64,000 nucleotides of DNA from Bdellovibrio sp. ArHS. Lineage in GTDB: Bacteria > Bdellovibrionota > Bdellovibrionia > Bdellovibrionales > Bdellovibrionaceae. A program made the position numbers and the translations under genes. The notes below the pieces were generated by a model that saw only the letters and a list, made by a program, of their open reading frames with translations, had not been told where the DNA came from and ran no database searches. Of the stretch, positions 31,595-41,132 are shown piece after piece. The stretch lies in NCBI RefSeq assembly GCF_000786105.1, contig NZ_JTEV01000010.1:1-64000 (forward strand), given 5' to 3'. The number at the start of each line of letters is the position of its first letter. Within the stretch, counting starts at the first letter, position 1.

Positions 31595-33553
31595 TTAAGG
31601 CGCTGTTGCCGTCGTGCGGAATTCGCCATTCGAGTCTGTATACAGACGTAAATCGAAAGAACGGTTGTTGATGATATTTTGGATATACATCAATGAGCGA
31701 TACAGCTTTTCTTCGGCAAAAGTCCCGAAGCTGTATTGAATTCCTTTTGTCCCCTTAGCGGACAAAATCATTTCGTAGCGAAGAAACTTCGGACGATCTT
31801 CTTCAGAGATAAAAGAGATCAAAAAGCCGATGCCGCGTTCTTTCCAGATGGGCATTTGTTGTAAGTCTTCGAAAGCATCGAATCGCTCTTGCACTGTTCT
31901 CTTTGGATCCGTCACGATTTTCAGGCGTGCAGCCACTCGGTTGACGTCGCCAGTAAAGGCCGCCAGCCAGTTTGTAAGATAATCAATCGGGCTGTTGCCA
32001 CCAACGAAGGGGCGAGAGCGAGGGCGACCTTTTTCGCTGATATATTGCTTAAAGCGGACTGCCAAAGCTTTCTCGGTCATGTATGGCAAGACATTCAAGG
32101 CCTCAGGATTGAAAAACACCTCTTGCTTGAAGTATCCGTTTACATGCTTTTTCGCACCATCATCCCAATTGTGCCAAGGAATTTTATTAAATTCTTCTTC
32201 GCCGATAGTTTCCTTTACCAAGCGTTGAATTTCAGCCACGTCACGTCTGGAAACATCACGCATCTTCATTTCCGCAGCGGAAGTCAAAGTCACAAAGCGC
32301 TGTGGAACCCAATTCGAGTCTGCCGTGAACAGCAAGTTGGAAGTCATCAAAGTCTCTTCGCCGAAAAGACCGAAAAAGATTTTGGTCTTTTTATAGCGCG
32401 ACAAGGTGTCCAGTAAGAAATACTGCTCTTTATCTTGTTTATCGTAACTTAAAACCTTGTTTTCACCATAAGCTTTGCCGGCTTCAAACTTCCAAAGACT
32501 TAGACCGAATTTCATTCGTGCATCTTTGTTAAAGCCCTCGGAAGAACCTTTGAAAACGCGATCAATACGACGTTGTTCCGGCGGCAACAAGCCGTCTTCT
32601 AAAGCGATGTTTTCGATGTCTGTTAAGTCTGCCAAAAGTTCTTGGGTCAAATCTTTACGAGTCACCAAAGGATTTGCGACTTTAATATCCTTGAGCTGCA
32701 CTTTATATAGCATCAAGCTGTCGTAAGCTTTGGCGGCGTCCGGGTTTCTTAGGTCAAAGACGTAGTCCAACATGACGACGTCATTTTTATTAAGACCCGC
32801 ACCTAAATTGAGCGGCGTGATGCTTAACCATTTTTGGATACGATCGTCGATGATGCTGACGCCAAGAACTTCAAGTTCATCGGCAAGATCGATGCCCGCA
32901 TTGGCTCCGACGCCTTTGCCACGAACGGCGATCAATTTGACCCGGATCTTATCATCGGCCATGCGGAAAACATGGACCATGAATTCACCCGAGATGAGAG
33001 CGTGCGTAGAGGCGCCCGCAGTGAATTCTCCCTTAAGTATGTCATGACTTAATGAAACAACGAAGGCAAGGCGGCCTTCAAAAGCCACGAAGTCGCCCGG
33101 TTCAAGACGCTCAAGGGCCTTTTCGGCTGTGAACGGAAGATTTCTAGGTGTGTAGGGCAAAGCCAACAAAGAATCTTTTTGGCTTTTAAACTGACGGGCG
33201 AAAATGATCTCGGAACCTTTTTCCAAACTCATGCCGATCGGTGTATCCAAGTCGTCAATGAAGTCCCCTGGGTTAAGGCCAAAGTTCAAAGAATATTTGT
33301 CAATGCGAGTGTAGAAGCCATTGACGTAAGAGGGCTCGGATTCGATTTTGTATCGCAGAGATGTCGAAATACCTTCCAGGATTTCAGCATTCACCAAACT
33401 AACGCTTGCACCGATGTCTTGCTTGGCAACTTCCTTTTGGATTCTTTCCCAAATGTTAGCGGGTTTTAAAACTTCCCAGCCTGCGTGAGCAGGGGCAACA
33501 TTGAACAAGAAACCCGATGCCAAAAGCAGCGTGAACCAATGTCTTTTAATCAT
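31595..33553 (-). CDS. Large exported protein of unknown function
   Basis: A 652-residue protein. The start at 33553 (MIKRHWFTLLLASGFLFNVAPAHA) follows AAGGGA and gives a clean signal peptide cut before GWEVLK; the longer frame adds 12 residues. The mature protein is mixed alpha/beta and soluble-looking, with segments such as ALERLEPGDFVAFEGRLAFV and KIFFGLFGEETLMTSNLLFT. The C-terminal about 120 residues contain SYSFGTF-like strands and end in FRTTATAP. I recognise no domain. It is a single-gene unit between a strong terminator and a divergent ferredoxin gene. Confidence 0.7.
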   Translation of the reverse strand: MIKRHWFTLLLASGFLFNVAPAHAGWEVLKPANIWERIQKEVAKQDIGASVSLVNAEILEGISTSLRYKIESEPSYVNGFYTRIDKYSLNFGLNPGDFIDDLDTPIGMSLEKGSEIIFARQFKSQKDSLLALPYTPRNLPFTAEKALERLEPGDFVAFEGRLAFVVSLSHDILKGEFTAGASTHALISGEFMVHVFRMADDKIRVKLIAVRGKGVGANAGIDLADELEVLGVSIIDDRIQKWLSITPLNLGAGLNKNDVVMLDYVFDLRNPDAAKAYDSLMLYKVQLKDIKVANPLVTRKDLTQELLADLTDIENIALEDGLLPPEQRRIDRVFKGSSEGFNKDARMKFGLSLWKFEAGKAYGENKVLSYDKQDKEQYFLLDTLSRYKKTKIFFGLFGEETLMTSNLLFTADSNWVPQRFVTLTSAAEMKMRDVSRRDVAEIQRLVKETIGEEEFNKIPWHNWDDGAKKHVNGYFKQEVFFNPEALNVLPYMTEKALAVRFKQYISEKGRPRSRPFVGGNSPIDYLTNWLAAFTGDVNRVAARLKIVTDPKRTVQERFDAFEDLQQMPIWKERGIGFLISFISEEDRPKFLRYEMILSAKGTKGIQYSFGTFAEEKLYRSLMYIQNIINNRSFDLRLYTDSNGEFRTTATAP

Positions 33554-33744
33554 AATCCATTCCCTTCTTAAAAAGCTTCCAAGCTTCAATATCCAGAACG
33601 TCCGTTCAGGGCGACACGAAGGCTTACCAAGGAATCCTAAGAATACAAAAGCAAAAAATACGAAATTAGAGCGAATTACCGGTAAATGTCGCTAGATACC
33701 ATAAACAGGTTGTACGGGATTTCCCGGAGTGTTCGAATAGACGC

Positions 33745-34005
33745 ATGAAAGTAAAATTTATCATCGGAGATCAAACGACAGAGGTTGTTGCTGAAGAAGG
33801 GCGCACTCTTTTAGACCTTGCTTTGATTGCTCAACTCACTCCCCCTTACAGTTGTATGGAAGGTCGTTGTGGAACGTGCGAGGCTCTGATCGAAGAAGGC
33901 AAAACCAGTCAGGATGTGGAGGGGGCTCGCATCGTTAGGACCTGTCAGGCCGTACCATGGTCTGATTATGTCGTTGTGAACTATAATAAAAAGTCCAGCT
34001 CCTAA
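33745..34005 (+). CDS. [2Fe-2S] plant/adrenodoxin-type ferredoxin
   Basis: An 86-residue electron carrier. The cluster ligands follow the plant-type pattern: C37, C42, C45 (CMEGRCGTC) and C67 (VRTCQAV). The beta-grasp fold is suggested by VKFIIGDQTTEVVAEEG and TLLDLALIAQ. No strong Shine-Dalgarno is seen directly upstream. It lies 42 bp before a metallo-hydrolase gene in the same direction. The redox partner is not identifiable; plausible clients are the iron-sulfur enzymes elsewhere in the genome. Confidence 0.92.
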   Translation: MKVKFIIGDQTTEVVAEEGRTLLDLALIAQLTPPYSCMEGRCGTCEALIEEGKTSQDVEGARIVRTCQAVPWSDYVVVNYNKKSSS

Positions 34006-34047
34006 TATGTATTTGATTCGTTTTTATAAATCCGTATCCTGATTGAT

Positions 34048-35028
34048 ATGTCGCTCACGATAAAATTTTGGGGAGTGCGGGGATCTCTTCCGTCAGCGCC
34101 GCCGCCAACGGATTGGACTTATCATATAGAAGGAGTTCTTCGTAACTTCTTCTCTATGGGCTATCGTGACCCCTCGCAGATTTCTAAGTACATTCAGACC
34201 GCCGAAGTTCCCAGTATTGGCGGCTATGGCGCAGCTACGACCTGCGTAGAGATTCAAAGCAATAAGGCGCAATTAATTATCGACGGTGGTAGCGGTATTC
34301 GTAATCTCAGTGAGCGCATTATGACCGGCACTACCGGCCGTTCCAAAGGGGCCTTCCATATATTCATGACTCATTTTCACTGGGATCATGTCATTGGATT
34401 GCCCTTCTTCACACCGCATTTTATTCCGGGCTGTGAAGTGCACTATTACGCCGTTCAACCCGAACTTGAAAAATTAATTCGGGGCATTTTCAGTCGACCT
34501 TACTTTCCTGTTCCCTTTGAAGCGTTGAAGGCGAAGGTGGTGTTTCATACATTGGAACCACGGAAGCCCTTTCACCTTGAGGACATGACTTTGACACCCT
34601 ATCAACTAGACCATCCGGATCCTTGTTGGGGCTTGAAAGTCGAAAGCGAAGGGAAGGTTTATGCCCATTGTGTTGATACCGAAGGCACGCGGGTCACTCG
34701 TGAAGAGCTGGCCGATGACCTGCCACTGTATCAAAACGTGGACTTGATGTATTTCGATGCGCAATACACTCTTCCTGAATTGGCGGAAAAGGCGAACTGG
34801 GGGCACAGTGCGGCTCAAGTGGGCTTGGACATTGCTTTGCGTGAGGGAATTAAGCGCATTTTGTTTGCGCATCATGATCCCGGTGCGCGCATTGAACAGG
34901 TCTTAGAACTTAAAAGACAGACGCGTGAATACTACGAATCTCGCGAAAAATTCGCCGCCAGAAATGGTGAAACTCTGGCGCCGATTCCATGGGACTTTGC
35001 CTACGAAGGCTTAGAAATTAAACTTTAA
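34048..35028 (+). CDS. Metallo-beta-lactamase-fold hydrolase
   Basis: A 326-residue cytoplasmic protein. Zinc ligands are seen in THFHWDHVIG (H109, H111, D113, H114), in LDHPDPCWG, in CVDTEG (bridging Asp) and in FAHHDPG near the C-terminus. The N-terminus (LTIKFWGVRGSLPS, then YGAATTCVEI) and the IDGGSGIR loop are typical of the phosphodiesterase-like branch of the superfamily that includes cyclic phosphodiesterases acting on nucleotide or ribose substrates. The substrate is not known. It overlaps the convergent PBP gene by 4 bp. Confidence 0.85.
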   Translation: MSLTIKFWGVRGSLPSAPPPTDWTYHIEGVLRNFFSMGYRDPSQISKYIQTAEVPSIGGYGAATTCVEIQSNKAQLIIDGGSGIRNLSERIMTGTTGRSKGAFHIFMTHFHWDHVIGLPFFTPHFIPGCEVHYYAVQPELEKLIRGIFSRPYFPVPFEALKAKVVFHTLEPRKPFHLEDMTLTPYQLDHPDPCWGLKVESEGKVYAHCVDTEGTRVTREELADDLPLYQNVDLMYFDAQYTLPELAEKANWGHSAAQVGLDIALREGIKRILFAHHDPGARIEQVLELKRQTREYYESREKFAARNGETLAPIPWDFAYEGLEIKL

Positions 35029-37343
35029 AATCCTTCAGGCGCTTTGTTGGCGTCAAAGATCAGTTCGACCTGGGCTGGATCGTTTTCTTTATAAGCATTC
35101 AAAGATTCCAAGGTGCTTTGATCTAAAACAACTTTTTTGGTGTTTTCTGGCCAAGTAAAGTCGTCGGCAGGGAAGCGTGTGCCAATCTTCTTCATAAAAG
35201 AGGTCCATACGGGAACAGCGCCACTGGAACCTGTCAGGCGGTGGGGAATATTATTGTCGTAGCCCACCCAAACAACGGATGTCAGATAGGGTGTGAATCC
35301 TGCGAACCAGGCGTCTTTATTATCGCTGGTCGTGCCCGTTTTGCCAGCGGCTGGGTTTTGAAAGCCGCTCAGAGTGATAGATCGGGCCGTTCCTGACAGC
35401 ACCGTTTGTTTCATCATACCCACAAGGCTTGCAACGGCCGCAGAATCCACTGTCGGTTCGGTGCTTATCTTGTGAACAAAGACTTCGGTCCCTTCCGAAT
35501 TCACCGCTCGTCTTACGAAAGAGATCGGTTGCTTCTGTCCCATTTTGGCCAAAGTCATATAGCTTTGCAGCACTTCTTTCGGATACATTTCAAAGGCCCC
35601 TAAAGTCATCGCAGGAAACGACTTCAGTTCTGAGGTGACGCCCATCGTATGAGTGACATCAACGACATTCCCAAGTCCAACCGCAATGCCTAAAGAGGCT
35701 GTCGCGGCATTGAGAGAATTCTTCAATGCATAGAACATCGGAACCGAACCGAAATACTGCTTGCCGTAATTCACCGGAGACCACGTTTGCCCCTCGTACT
35801 TATAGTTGAATTTTTCATCATTTAGCAAAGTGATCGGCGTGTAGGGATGTCCTTCGGGGGTTTCGTTTAAAAGTGCGGTCAAATAAACGAAGGGCTTCAT
35901 GATCGAGCCGATCTGGCGATGACCGTCGATAGCGCGATTGAACTGAGTCATTCGGTAATTGCGACCGCCGACAACAACGCTGACCAACCCGGTAGAGTTA
36001 TTGGCGACTAAAACGCTGCCTTCAAGATTGTGACCCTTGTCGTGCAGACCCTTGATGTATTTATTGTTTTTTTCCAGATTGTCCAGGTGGTTGCTCAGTG
36101 ACATCTGCGCCACCTCTTGCGCTTCCAAATCCAACGCCGTGAAAATTTTAAGACCTTCTGGATTGATGTTTTGTGAAAGCAACTGCTTGCGAACCGCATC
36201 CAGATAATAAGGCGCCGTTTCGGAAGCCTGAGTGCGTGGTTCTCCGGGAAGAGGCATGCGATCCGCGATGTCTGCCTCTTCTTTAGAGACAAATTTCAGT
36301 CCTTGCATCTTCTCCAGCACCAGATGGCGGCGGCGTTCAGCATTGACGGGTTTACGGAAAGGGTTGTAAAGGCCGGGGCTGTTGACGATGGCAGCCATTA
36401 ATGAACATTCGCTAAGATTTAAATCTGCGATGTCTTTGCCGAAGTAATAACGGGCGGCGGAACCATAACCTCGAACTTGAAAGGCGCCGTTTTGTCCCAT
36501 GTAAATCACGTTGAGATAGGTTTCCAAAATCTGATCTTTGGAAAAACGGGACTCCAACAAAATGGACATCACAAACTCTTGAAGCTTGCGTTTCAGAGTG
36601 CGTTCGCTGGTTAAGAAGTAATTCTTCACAAGCTGTTGCGTGATCGTGCTGCCACCTTGGGCGCGGCGTCCGGCTGCGATATTTTTAAGCAATGCGCGGA
36701 AGATGCCTTTGATGCTGACTCCGCCGTGTTCTAAAAACTGCGCATCTTCGATGGCCATGATGGCATTCAGGCACATGGGCGGCACTTCACCCAAAGTCAC
36801 TGTTCTTTGCATGAGCGGTTCGTTGCCGATGTATTGAGCAAGAAGAGGAGCTTCGGCGTAGGCCTCACTCACTTCGGTAAAAGGGGCCCCTTTGAAAACC
36901 TGAGAAACCAAATGATCCTTTTGCACGACCAAAACCTGCAGGGAGCTGTCCACATCGACGGTAGAGGTTTCTTGCGTCACCCAGCCGATACAGACTTCTT
37001 GATTTTCGTTAAGTCCTATCTGAAGGCGGGCCGCACATTGTTCCCGATTTGCAATAAAATAATCCCCGGGAAGAATGCGTTGGTCATATTCGCGACGGCG
37101 ATAGTTTTGGCGCAGAAGTTGTTTTTCCACGTCAGAAATCTGGATAACACTGTTGGCATAAAATGTGGGAGGTGCGGCGTAGAATTCAGTCGGAATTATG
37201 AACTTTTTGGATTCCAATTTTTCGGTCAGTTCTTTTTCCAGTGCAAAGTAAGCATAGACGCCAACACCAAGGCCAGAGATGATTACAAGCGTCACAAGGA
37301 TTGTAAAAGCAACTAAAATAGTCTTTAATCGTGGTCGCAACAT
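35025..37343 (-). CDS. Bifunctional class A penicillin-binding protein (PBP1b-like)
   Basis: A 772-residue inner-membrane enzyme that polymerises and cross-links peptidoglycan. TM helix at about 9-33. The transglycosylase (GT51) domain has EDAQFLEHGGVSIKGIFRA, RRAQGGSTITQQLVKNYFL, RKLQEFVMSILLESRFSKDQ and NVIYMGQ. The transpeptidase domain has SxxK in GSIMKPF, SxN in KNSLNAATA and KTGT in AAGKTGTTSDNKDAWFAG. All catalytic motifs are present. Length and a UvrB-like intermediate region are PBP1b-like. It is convergent with the metallo-hydrolase gene. Confidence 0.94.
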   Translation of the reverse strand: MLRPRLKTILVAFTILVTLVIISGLGVGVYAYFALEKELTEKLESKKFIIPTEFYAAPPTFYANSVIQISDVEKQLLRQNYRRREYDQRILPGDYFIANREQCAARLQIGLNENQEVCIGWVTQETSTVDVDSSLQVLVVQKDHLVSQVFKGAPFTEVSEAYAEAPLLAQYIGNEPLMQRTVTLGEVPPMCLNAIMAIEDAQFLEHGGVSIKGIFRALLKNIAAGRRAQGGSTITQQLVKNYFLTSERTLKRKLQEFVMSILLESRFSKDQILETYLNVIYMGQNGAFQVRGYGSAARYYFGKDIADLNLSECSLMAAIVNSPGLYNPFRKPVNAERRRHLVLEKMQGLKFVSKEEADIADRMPLPGEPRTQASETAPYYLDAVRKQLLSQNINPEGLKIFTALDLEAQEVAQMSLSNHLDNLEKNNKYIKGLHDKGHNLEGSVLVANNSTGLVSVVVGGRNYRMTQFNRAIDGHRQIGSIMKPFVYLTALLNETPEGHPYTPITLLNDEKFNYKYEGQTWSPVNYGKQYFGSVPMFYALKNSLNAATASLGIAVGLGNVVDVTHTMGVTSELKSFPAMTLGAFEMYPKEVLQSYMTLAKMGQKQPISFVRRAVNSEGTEVFVHKISTEPTVDSAAVASLVGMMKQTVLSGTARSITLSGFQNPAAGKTGTTSDNKDAWFAGFTPYLTSVVWVGYDNNIPHRLTGSSGAVPVWTSFMKKIGTRFPADDFTWPENTKKVVLDQSTLESLNAYKENDPAQVELIFDANKAPEGF

Positions 37344-37427
37344 ATATGTAAAGAGTAGTGCAAAACTCTCTGTGAAGCAAATGAGCGAATTATTTTCTGA
37401 AAGCTTGTTTGAATGAAAGGATTGGTT

Positions 37428-38048
37428 GTGGCTAAGAAGAAAGCTTCTGCTAAAAAAGCCAATGTAAAAAAGGTCGTCAAAAAGACCGCTTCTAAAAAAA
37501 CTCCAAAAAAAGTCGCAAAAAAATCAGCACCGGTTAAGAAAAGTTCTGCGAAAAAAAGCGCAGGAAAAAAAGCTCCTGTGAAGAAGGCCGCCGTAAAAAA
37601 AGCGGCCGTCAAGAAGACGGCTGCTAAGAAAACGGTGAAATCGGCCGCGGCGAAAAAAACGGCGAAGGCTCCGGTCAAAAAGACGGCGGCTGCTCCGAAG
37701 GCTTCTCATTTGGTCAAAGAAACAAAAGCGGTGAAGAATTTGGATCTCAGCGGTTTCGTCACTCCTTTGGATGATCGTTTGATTGTGCAACTTTCTGGTG
37801 CAGAAAAAATGACTCCAGGGGGATTATACATTCCCGACACCGTTGCTGACACGTCCGGCAATCTTCAGGGAAGTGTGGTTGCTGTTGGTCGCGGTCACAT
37901 GACAAAAAAAGGTCATTTGAAGCCGATGGACGTGCAGGTCGGTGATAAAGTGATTTTTTCTGAATACGCGGGCAATAAAATAGAAATTCAAAACGAAGAC
38001 CTCATCATCCTTCGCGAGGGGGATGTCCTTGGCGTGGTCGCAAAATAA
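37428..38048 (+). CDS. GroES-like co-chaperonin with lysine/alanine-rich histone-H1-like N-terminus
   Basis: A 206-residue fusion. The first about 95 residues are built of KKxA/KKTAAKK-type repeats (for example KKAAVKKAAVKKTAAKKT), like the tails of histone H1-like bacterial proteins. Residues about 107-205 are a Cpn10 domain (LDDRLIVQ, MTPGGLYIPDT in the mobile-loop position, GSVVAVGRG, VGDKVIFSEYAGNKI, LREGDVLGVV). The GTG at 37428 follows AAAGGA and gives MAKKKAS; the ATG at 37413 lacks a ribosome site. No groL is adjacent; a barrel protein gene follows after 10 bp. A nucleic-acid-binding or otherwise specialised co-chaperonin is plausible but untested. Confidence 0.87.
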   Translation: MAKKKASAKKANVKKVVKKTASKKTPKKVAKKSAPVKKSSAKKSAGKKAPVKKAAVKKAAVKKTAAKKTVKSAAAKKTAKAPVKKTAAAPKASHLVKETKAVKNLDLSGFVTPLDDRLIVQLSGAEKMTPGGLYIPDTVADTSGNLQGSVVAVGRGHMTKKGHLKPMDVQVGDKVIFSEYAGNKIEIQNEDLIILREGDVLGVVAK

Positions 38049-38058
38049 AGGAATAAAA

Positions 38059-39465
38059 ATGAATAAGAATCTTTTGAAAGCATTGGGTCTTTCTGTGGCG
38101 CTTTTGTCCACATCAGCCCACGCCATGAGTTTGGATTGGAGCGGTGGTTACCGCGCGGAATGGACAGAGATCGACAAGCCATCATTGGGATCGCCATCTG
38201 AAAGAAAAGCCTACGGTTTGAACTATCTTTACCTAAGCCCGAAAATCATCGCGGCGGATGGTGTGAACATCATTTCGCGTATTGATGTTTTAAACAGCAC
38301 TCAATATCCGAACTCGCAAGTAGGCGAAATCTGGGGATTGAATGCAAACACAGAGGTAGCCACTTCTTCTAATCAGGGTTCTGCTGATTTGAAAGTCAGT
38401 CAACTTTACCTTAACGTAAATCAGGAATACGGAGCCTTGATCGTCGGCCGTGCACCTTTCGAATTCGGCTTGGGCATGACGTACAACGCGGGCAAAGGTC
38501 TTTTCGATCACTGGTATGATACACGCGATATGATCGCTTACAAGATCGTCGTGGGTGACTGGTTCTTCATGCCGCAATTGAGCCGTAGACAATCTAATGG
38601 GTACGGTCAAGGTGGCACCATCTCGACAACGGGTTTCCAACTTCAATATGAAAGCGAAGAAAATAGATCTTTGCTTGGCGTTTATCAGGAAAATGTTAAA
38701 GGCGTAAAAGAAGTTTTGGGATATGACGCTGGTCAGATCGTTGCCATGGGTGGCGATGCCGTCAATTCTGATTTGAATATTCAAAGAACAAACTTTGTTT
38801 TGGGTCGTGGTTTCGACGCTTTCGGTTTCAAATTGGAAGCTGGTTTTCAAAGTGGTGAATCTGGCGTGACAAAAGGCACAGAAGACGTCAGCGTCAACGG
38901 TTTCGGTATCGCTGCGGAAATCTACAGCCAGAAAAATGAATCCAAATGGGATTACAAATTGATGCTGGGGATGGCGACCGGTGATGACCCTTCATCAACC
39001 GAGTTCAGCGGTTATGCGTTCAATCGCAACTACGGACCGGCGATGCTTTTGTTCAATCACCGTCTGGGAAAAAAAGATTTCTTGAACACCAATGCCTATC
39101 GCACAGGTGTTGATGCCGCGAATTCCACAGTTCTTCCTGGTGTTGGCAACTCTGCGGATGATGAACTCGTGAGCAACACGATCTATGTTGCACCATCAGT
39201 GAATTACTTATGGAATGAAAAAGTAGACGTTCGCAACACACTCGTGTGGGCACAAATTTCGAATGTCGTAAAAAACTCTGTTGATTCTTCAAAAGATCTG
39301 GGCCTAGAATGGGATATCGAAGTGATTTACAAACCATCTGAAAAAATTCAATGGGTAAATCAGCTTGGTCTTCTCTTCCCCGGCAGCGCCTTTAAAAATG
39401 GCAACGACGGTTTAGAGAATAGTTTTACATTTGGATTTGCATCTAAAGCCGCCATCAGCTTTTGA
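38059..39465 (+). CDS. Outer-membrane beta-barrel protein
   Basis: A 468-residue protein with a signal peptide (KNLLKALGLSVALLSTSAHA). Long alternating strand patterns (YGALIVGRAPFEFGLGMTYN, FGFKLEAGFQSGESG, WDYKLMLGMATGD) and a C-terminal phenylalanine (SKAAISF) indicate a barrel of perhaps 16-18 strands. The AAGGAA before 38059 sets the start. It lies 10 bp after the GroES-like gene and is closed by a strong terminator, so the two are probably co-transcribed. The substrate of this possible porin is unknown. Confidence 0.8.
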   Translation: MNKNLLKALGLSVALLSTSAHAMSLDWSGGYRAEWTEIDKPSLGSPSERKAYGLNYLYLSPKIIAADGVNIISRIDVLNSTQYPNSQVGEIWGLNANTEVATSSNQGSADLKVSQLYLNVNQEYGALIVGRAPFEFGLGMTYNAGKGLFDHWYDTRDMIAYKIVVGDWFFMPQLSRRQSNGYGQGGTISTTGFQLQYESEENRSLLGVYQENVKGVKEVLGYDAGQIVAMGGDAVNSDLNIQRTNFVLGRGFDAFGFKLEAGFQSGESGVTKGTEDVSVNGFGIAAEIYSQKNESKWDYKLMLGMATGDDPSSTEFSGYAFNRNYGPAMLLFNHRLGKKDFLNTNAYRTGVDAANSTVLPGVGNSADDELVSNTIYVAPSVNYLWNEKVDVRNTLVWAQISNVVKNSVDSSKDLGLEWDIEVIYKPSEKIQWVNQLGLLFPGSAFKNGNDGLENSFTFGFASKAAISF

Positions 39466-39537
39466 TAACAACTTGATTGCAACTTGTACGACAGCTTGAT
39501 GACTTACTGAATACATCTTGTTTGGTGGTGAGCAGGG

Positions 39538-39570
39538 CCCGGGGGGCGAAAGTCCCCCGGGATTTTTTTT
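39538..39570 (+). terminator. Strong terminator after the outer-membrane protein gene
   Basis: GC-rich stem CCCGGGGG (39538-39545) / CCCCCGGG (39554-39561), 8-base loop, then ATTTTTTTT. The 290-bp gap 39466-39755 also contains a second terminator for the opposite strand and a CCGCCA/TGGCGG hairpin at 39652-39666, but no convincing gene. Confidence 0.93.
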
Positions 39571-39707
39571 GCCGAGGGGCAAGCCGTTCGCAGCAAACGT
39601 CCATGCTAAAAAAGAACTTTTAAAAAATCATATACTTCACCGGGTCTTTGACCGCCACTATGGCGGCAAGCTTTTGCGTCATCATCGGGGTTGTTCGGAA
39701 AAAAGGA

Positions 39708-39730
39708 AACGGGCTCGTCGTGAGCCCGTT
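39708..39730 (-). terminator. Terminator of the minus-strand exported-protein gene
   Basis: Perfect 9-bp stem AACGGGCTC (39708-39716) / GAGCCCGTT (39722-39730) with a 5-base loop. On the minus strand it is followed by TCCTTTTTTCC. Confidence 0.85.
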
Positions 39731-39755
39731 GGAGGATTGGTTGTCATTTCTGTTC

Positions 39756-41132
39756 TTAGAATCTTCCGCGGATGTCCAGTCTTTGCTGAAGAGACTGCGG
39801 AGAGATAGGACTGACCGGACCGAAACTAACGCCACTGTTATTCTGAGGCATGAAGTTTGGTAAAGTGCCGGGTGCCATTTGTTGAGCCGAGAAGGTTTGT
39901 GGCACGATGCCCGGAGACACAGTCACCTGAGGAGCACCCGTTCTGTTAGAAATTCCCGGATTTACGACTGCACCTGGAACCAAACCGCGGCCGGGATTAG
40001 CAAGGCGAGCATTCAAATCCAAAGTGGGAGTCGTTACGACGCCGTTCAATGCGGATCCATTATTGAAGATGGCTTGAGTCAAGGATGTGTTGAACTCATT
40101 CAATAGTCGGTAGTACTGATTTTCTTGCTCTGTAGTGATGAAACCTTTGGAAGCCGCACCTTGAAGACCCAAAGTCGTATTCTGGTGGAAAGTTTGGAAG
40201 ATGCTTTCCAAGTTTTCACCTTGTTTCATGCGAGCATATTGTAGATAGGGGTATTCTTGTGTGTTCGTTGTTGTCAATTCGCGATTCAACGCTGTTTTAT
40301 ATTGAGCGGCCTCAAATTTAATGATGTCCGTGTGTGCAGACAACAAAGCTTTTCTGACCGATTCATATTTACCTGGAACCTGTTCAATCAATTCACGAAC
40401 TGACTTGGAAAGTTCGTCAACGATGTCCTGAGAGCTCGACATCAAACCATCCGAAGACTCTAGCGAGTTCAAAGCGTCTTGACCCATGGAAACGCGCAAA
40501 GATCTTTCGTAGCTTCTGCGCGCCTCAGCGGCTTTGGAAAGAAGACGTGGTTTGATTTCTTCGTTATAAAAATCCAAAGCTTCTTCGGTGGTGATATTTT
40601 TGGATTTGTCTTTGCTCTTTAGAGCGGCGACGAACTTTGTCGACAAGCAGTTGTAAACGCGGTTTTCTTTTAAAGAATGGCAAGATTCCGCAATCTGATC
40701 CAGAATGCCTTTCTTCTCGGCATCTGAGTCCGCAACGACTTCTTCGCCTTTCTTTTCTTCTTGAGGCTTTGCCGTCGTCAGACGAGCACTGATGGCCTTC
40801 ATCAAGGCCACATTCAAGCTGTCGATGTCTTCTTTATTTTGAACACTCAGTGGATAAGACTCATATCCGCACGTATCGCAGACTTTACCTTCAGTCATTT
40901 TTTTGGGAACCAAGGCGAGGACTCTGTCTTCACCGTTATCAATGTATTTAACCGGCACCACACCTTCAGCGGTGTAGATTTTTGAAGGCGTTATACCCGG
41001 ACCTTCAGTGGAAGCGAAGTCCGCGGAAGCAACTCCGTCTTTGTGCATGTTGAAAGATACATTTAAACCTAAAACTGCGAGCAGTGTCGCCGTTAAGACC
41101 CATTTTTGTGTTGGGTAAGTGAAAGTTTTCAT
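39756..41132 (-). CDS. Exported or membrane-anchored protein of unknown function
   Basis: A 458-residue protein. The start at 41132 (MKTFTYPTQKWVLTATLLAV) follows GAGGACTT and provides a signal/anchor helix. The mature part begins with a short domain holding CDTCGYESYPL (possible metal or disulfide pair). A long, charged helical middle (VALMKAISARL, AARRSYERSLRVSMG, DELSKSVRELIEQVPGK) follows. The last about 100 residues are rich in Pro, Asn, Gln and Gly (NPGRGLVPGAVVNPGISNRT) and probably disordered. No family is recognised. Confidence 0.68.
   Translation of the reverse strand: MKTFTYPTQKWVLTATLLAVLGLNVSFNMHKDGVASADFASTEGPGITPSKIYTAEGVVPVKYIDNGEDRVLALVPKKMTEGKVCDTCGYESYPLSVQNKEDIDSLNVALMKAISARLTTAKPQEEKKGEEVVADSDAEKKGILDQIAESCHSLKENRVYNCLSTKFVAALKSKDKSKNITTEEALDFYNEEIKPRLLSKAAEARRSYERSLRVSMGQDALNSLESSDGLMSSSQDIVDELSKSVRELIEQVPGKYESVRKALLSAHTDIIKFEAAQYKTALNRELTTTNTQEYPYLQYARMKQGENLESIFQTFHQNTTLGLQGAASKGFITTEQENQYYRLLNEFNTSLTQAIFNNGSALNGVVTTPTLDLNARLANPGRGLVPGAVVNPGISNRTGAPQVTVSPGIVPQTFSAQQMAPGTLPNFMPQNNSGVSFGPVSPISPQSLQQRLDIRGRF

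Noticed and set aside
37325-37790. Two minus-strand frames rich in Phe, Arg and Leu opposite the GroES-like gene
   Set aside because: They are the antisense of the lysine/alanine repeat codons and merely reflect its low complexity.
39620-39835. Minus-strand frame ending QKLAAIVAVKDPVKYMIF
   Set aside because: The C-terminal words look protein-like, but the frame overlaps the end of the real exported protein gene and its terminator and has no ribosome site.
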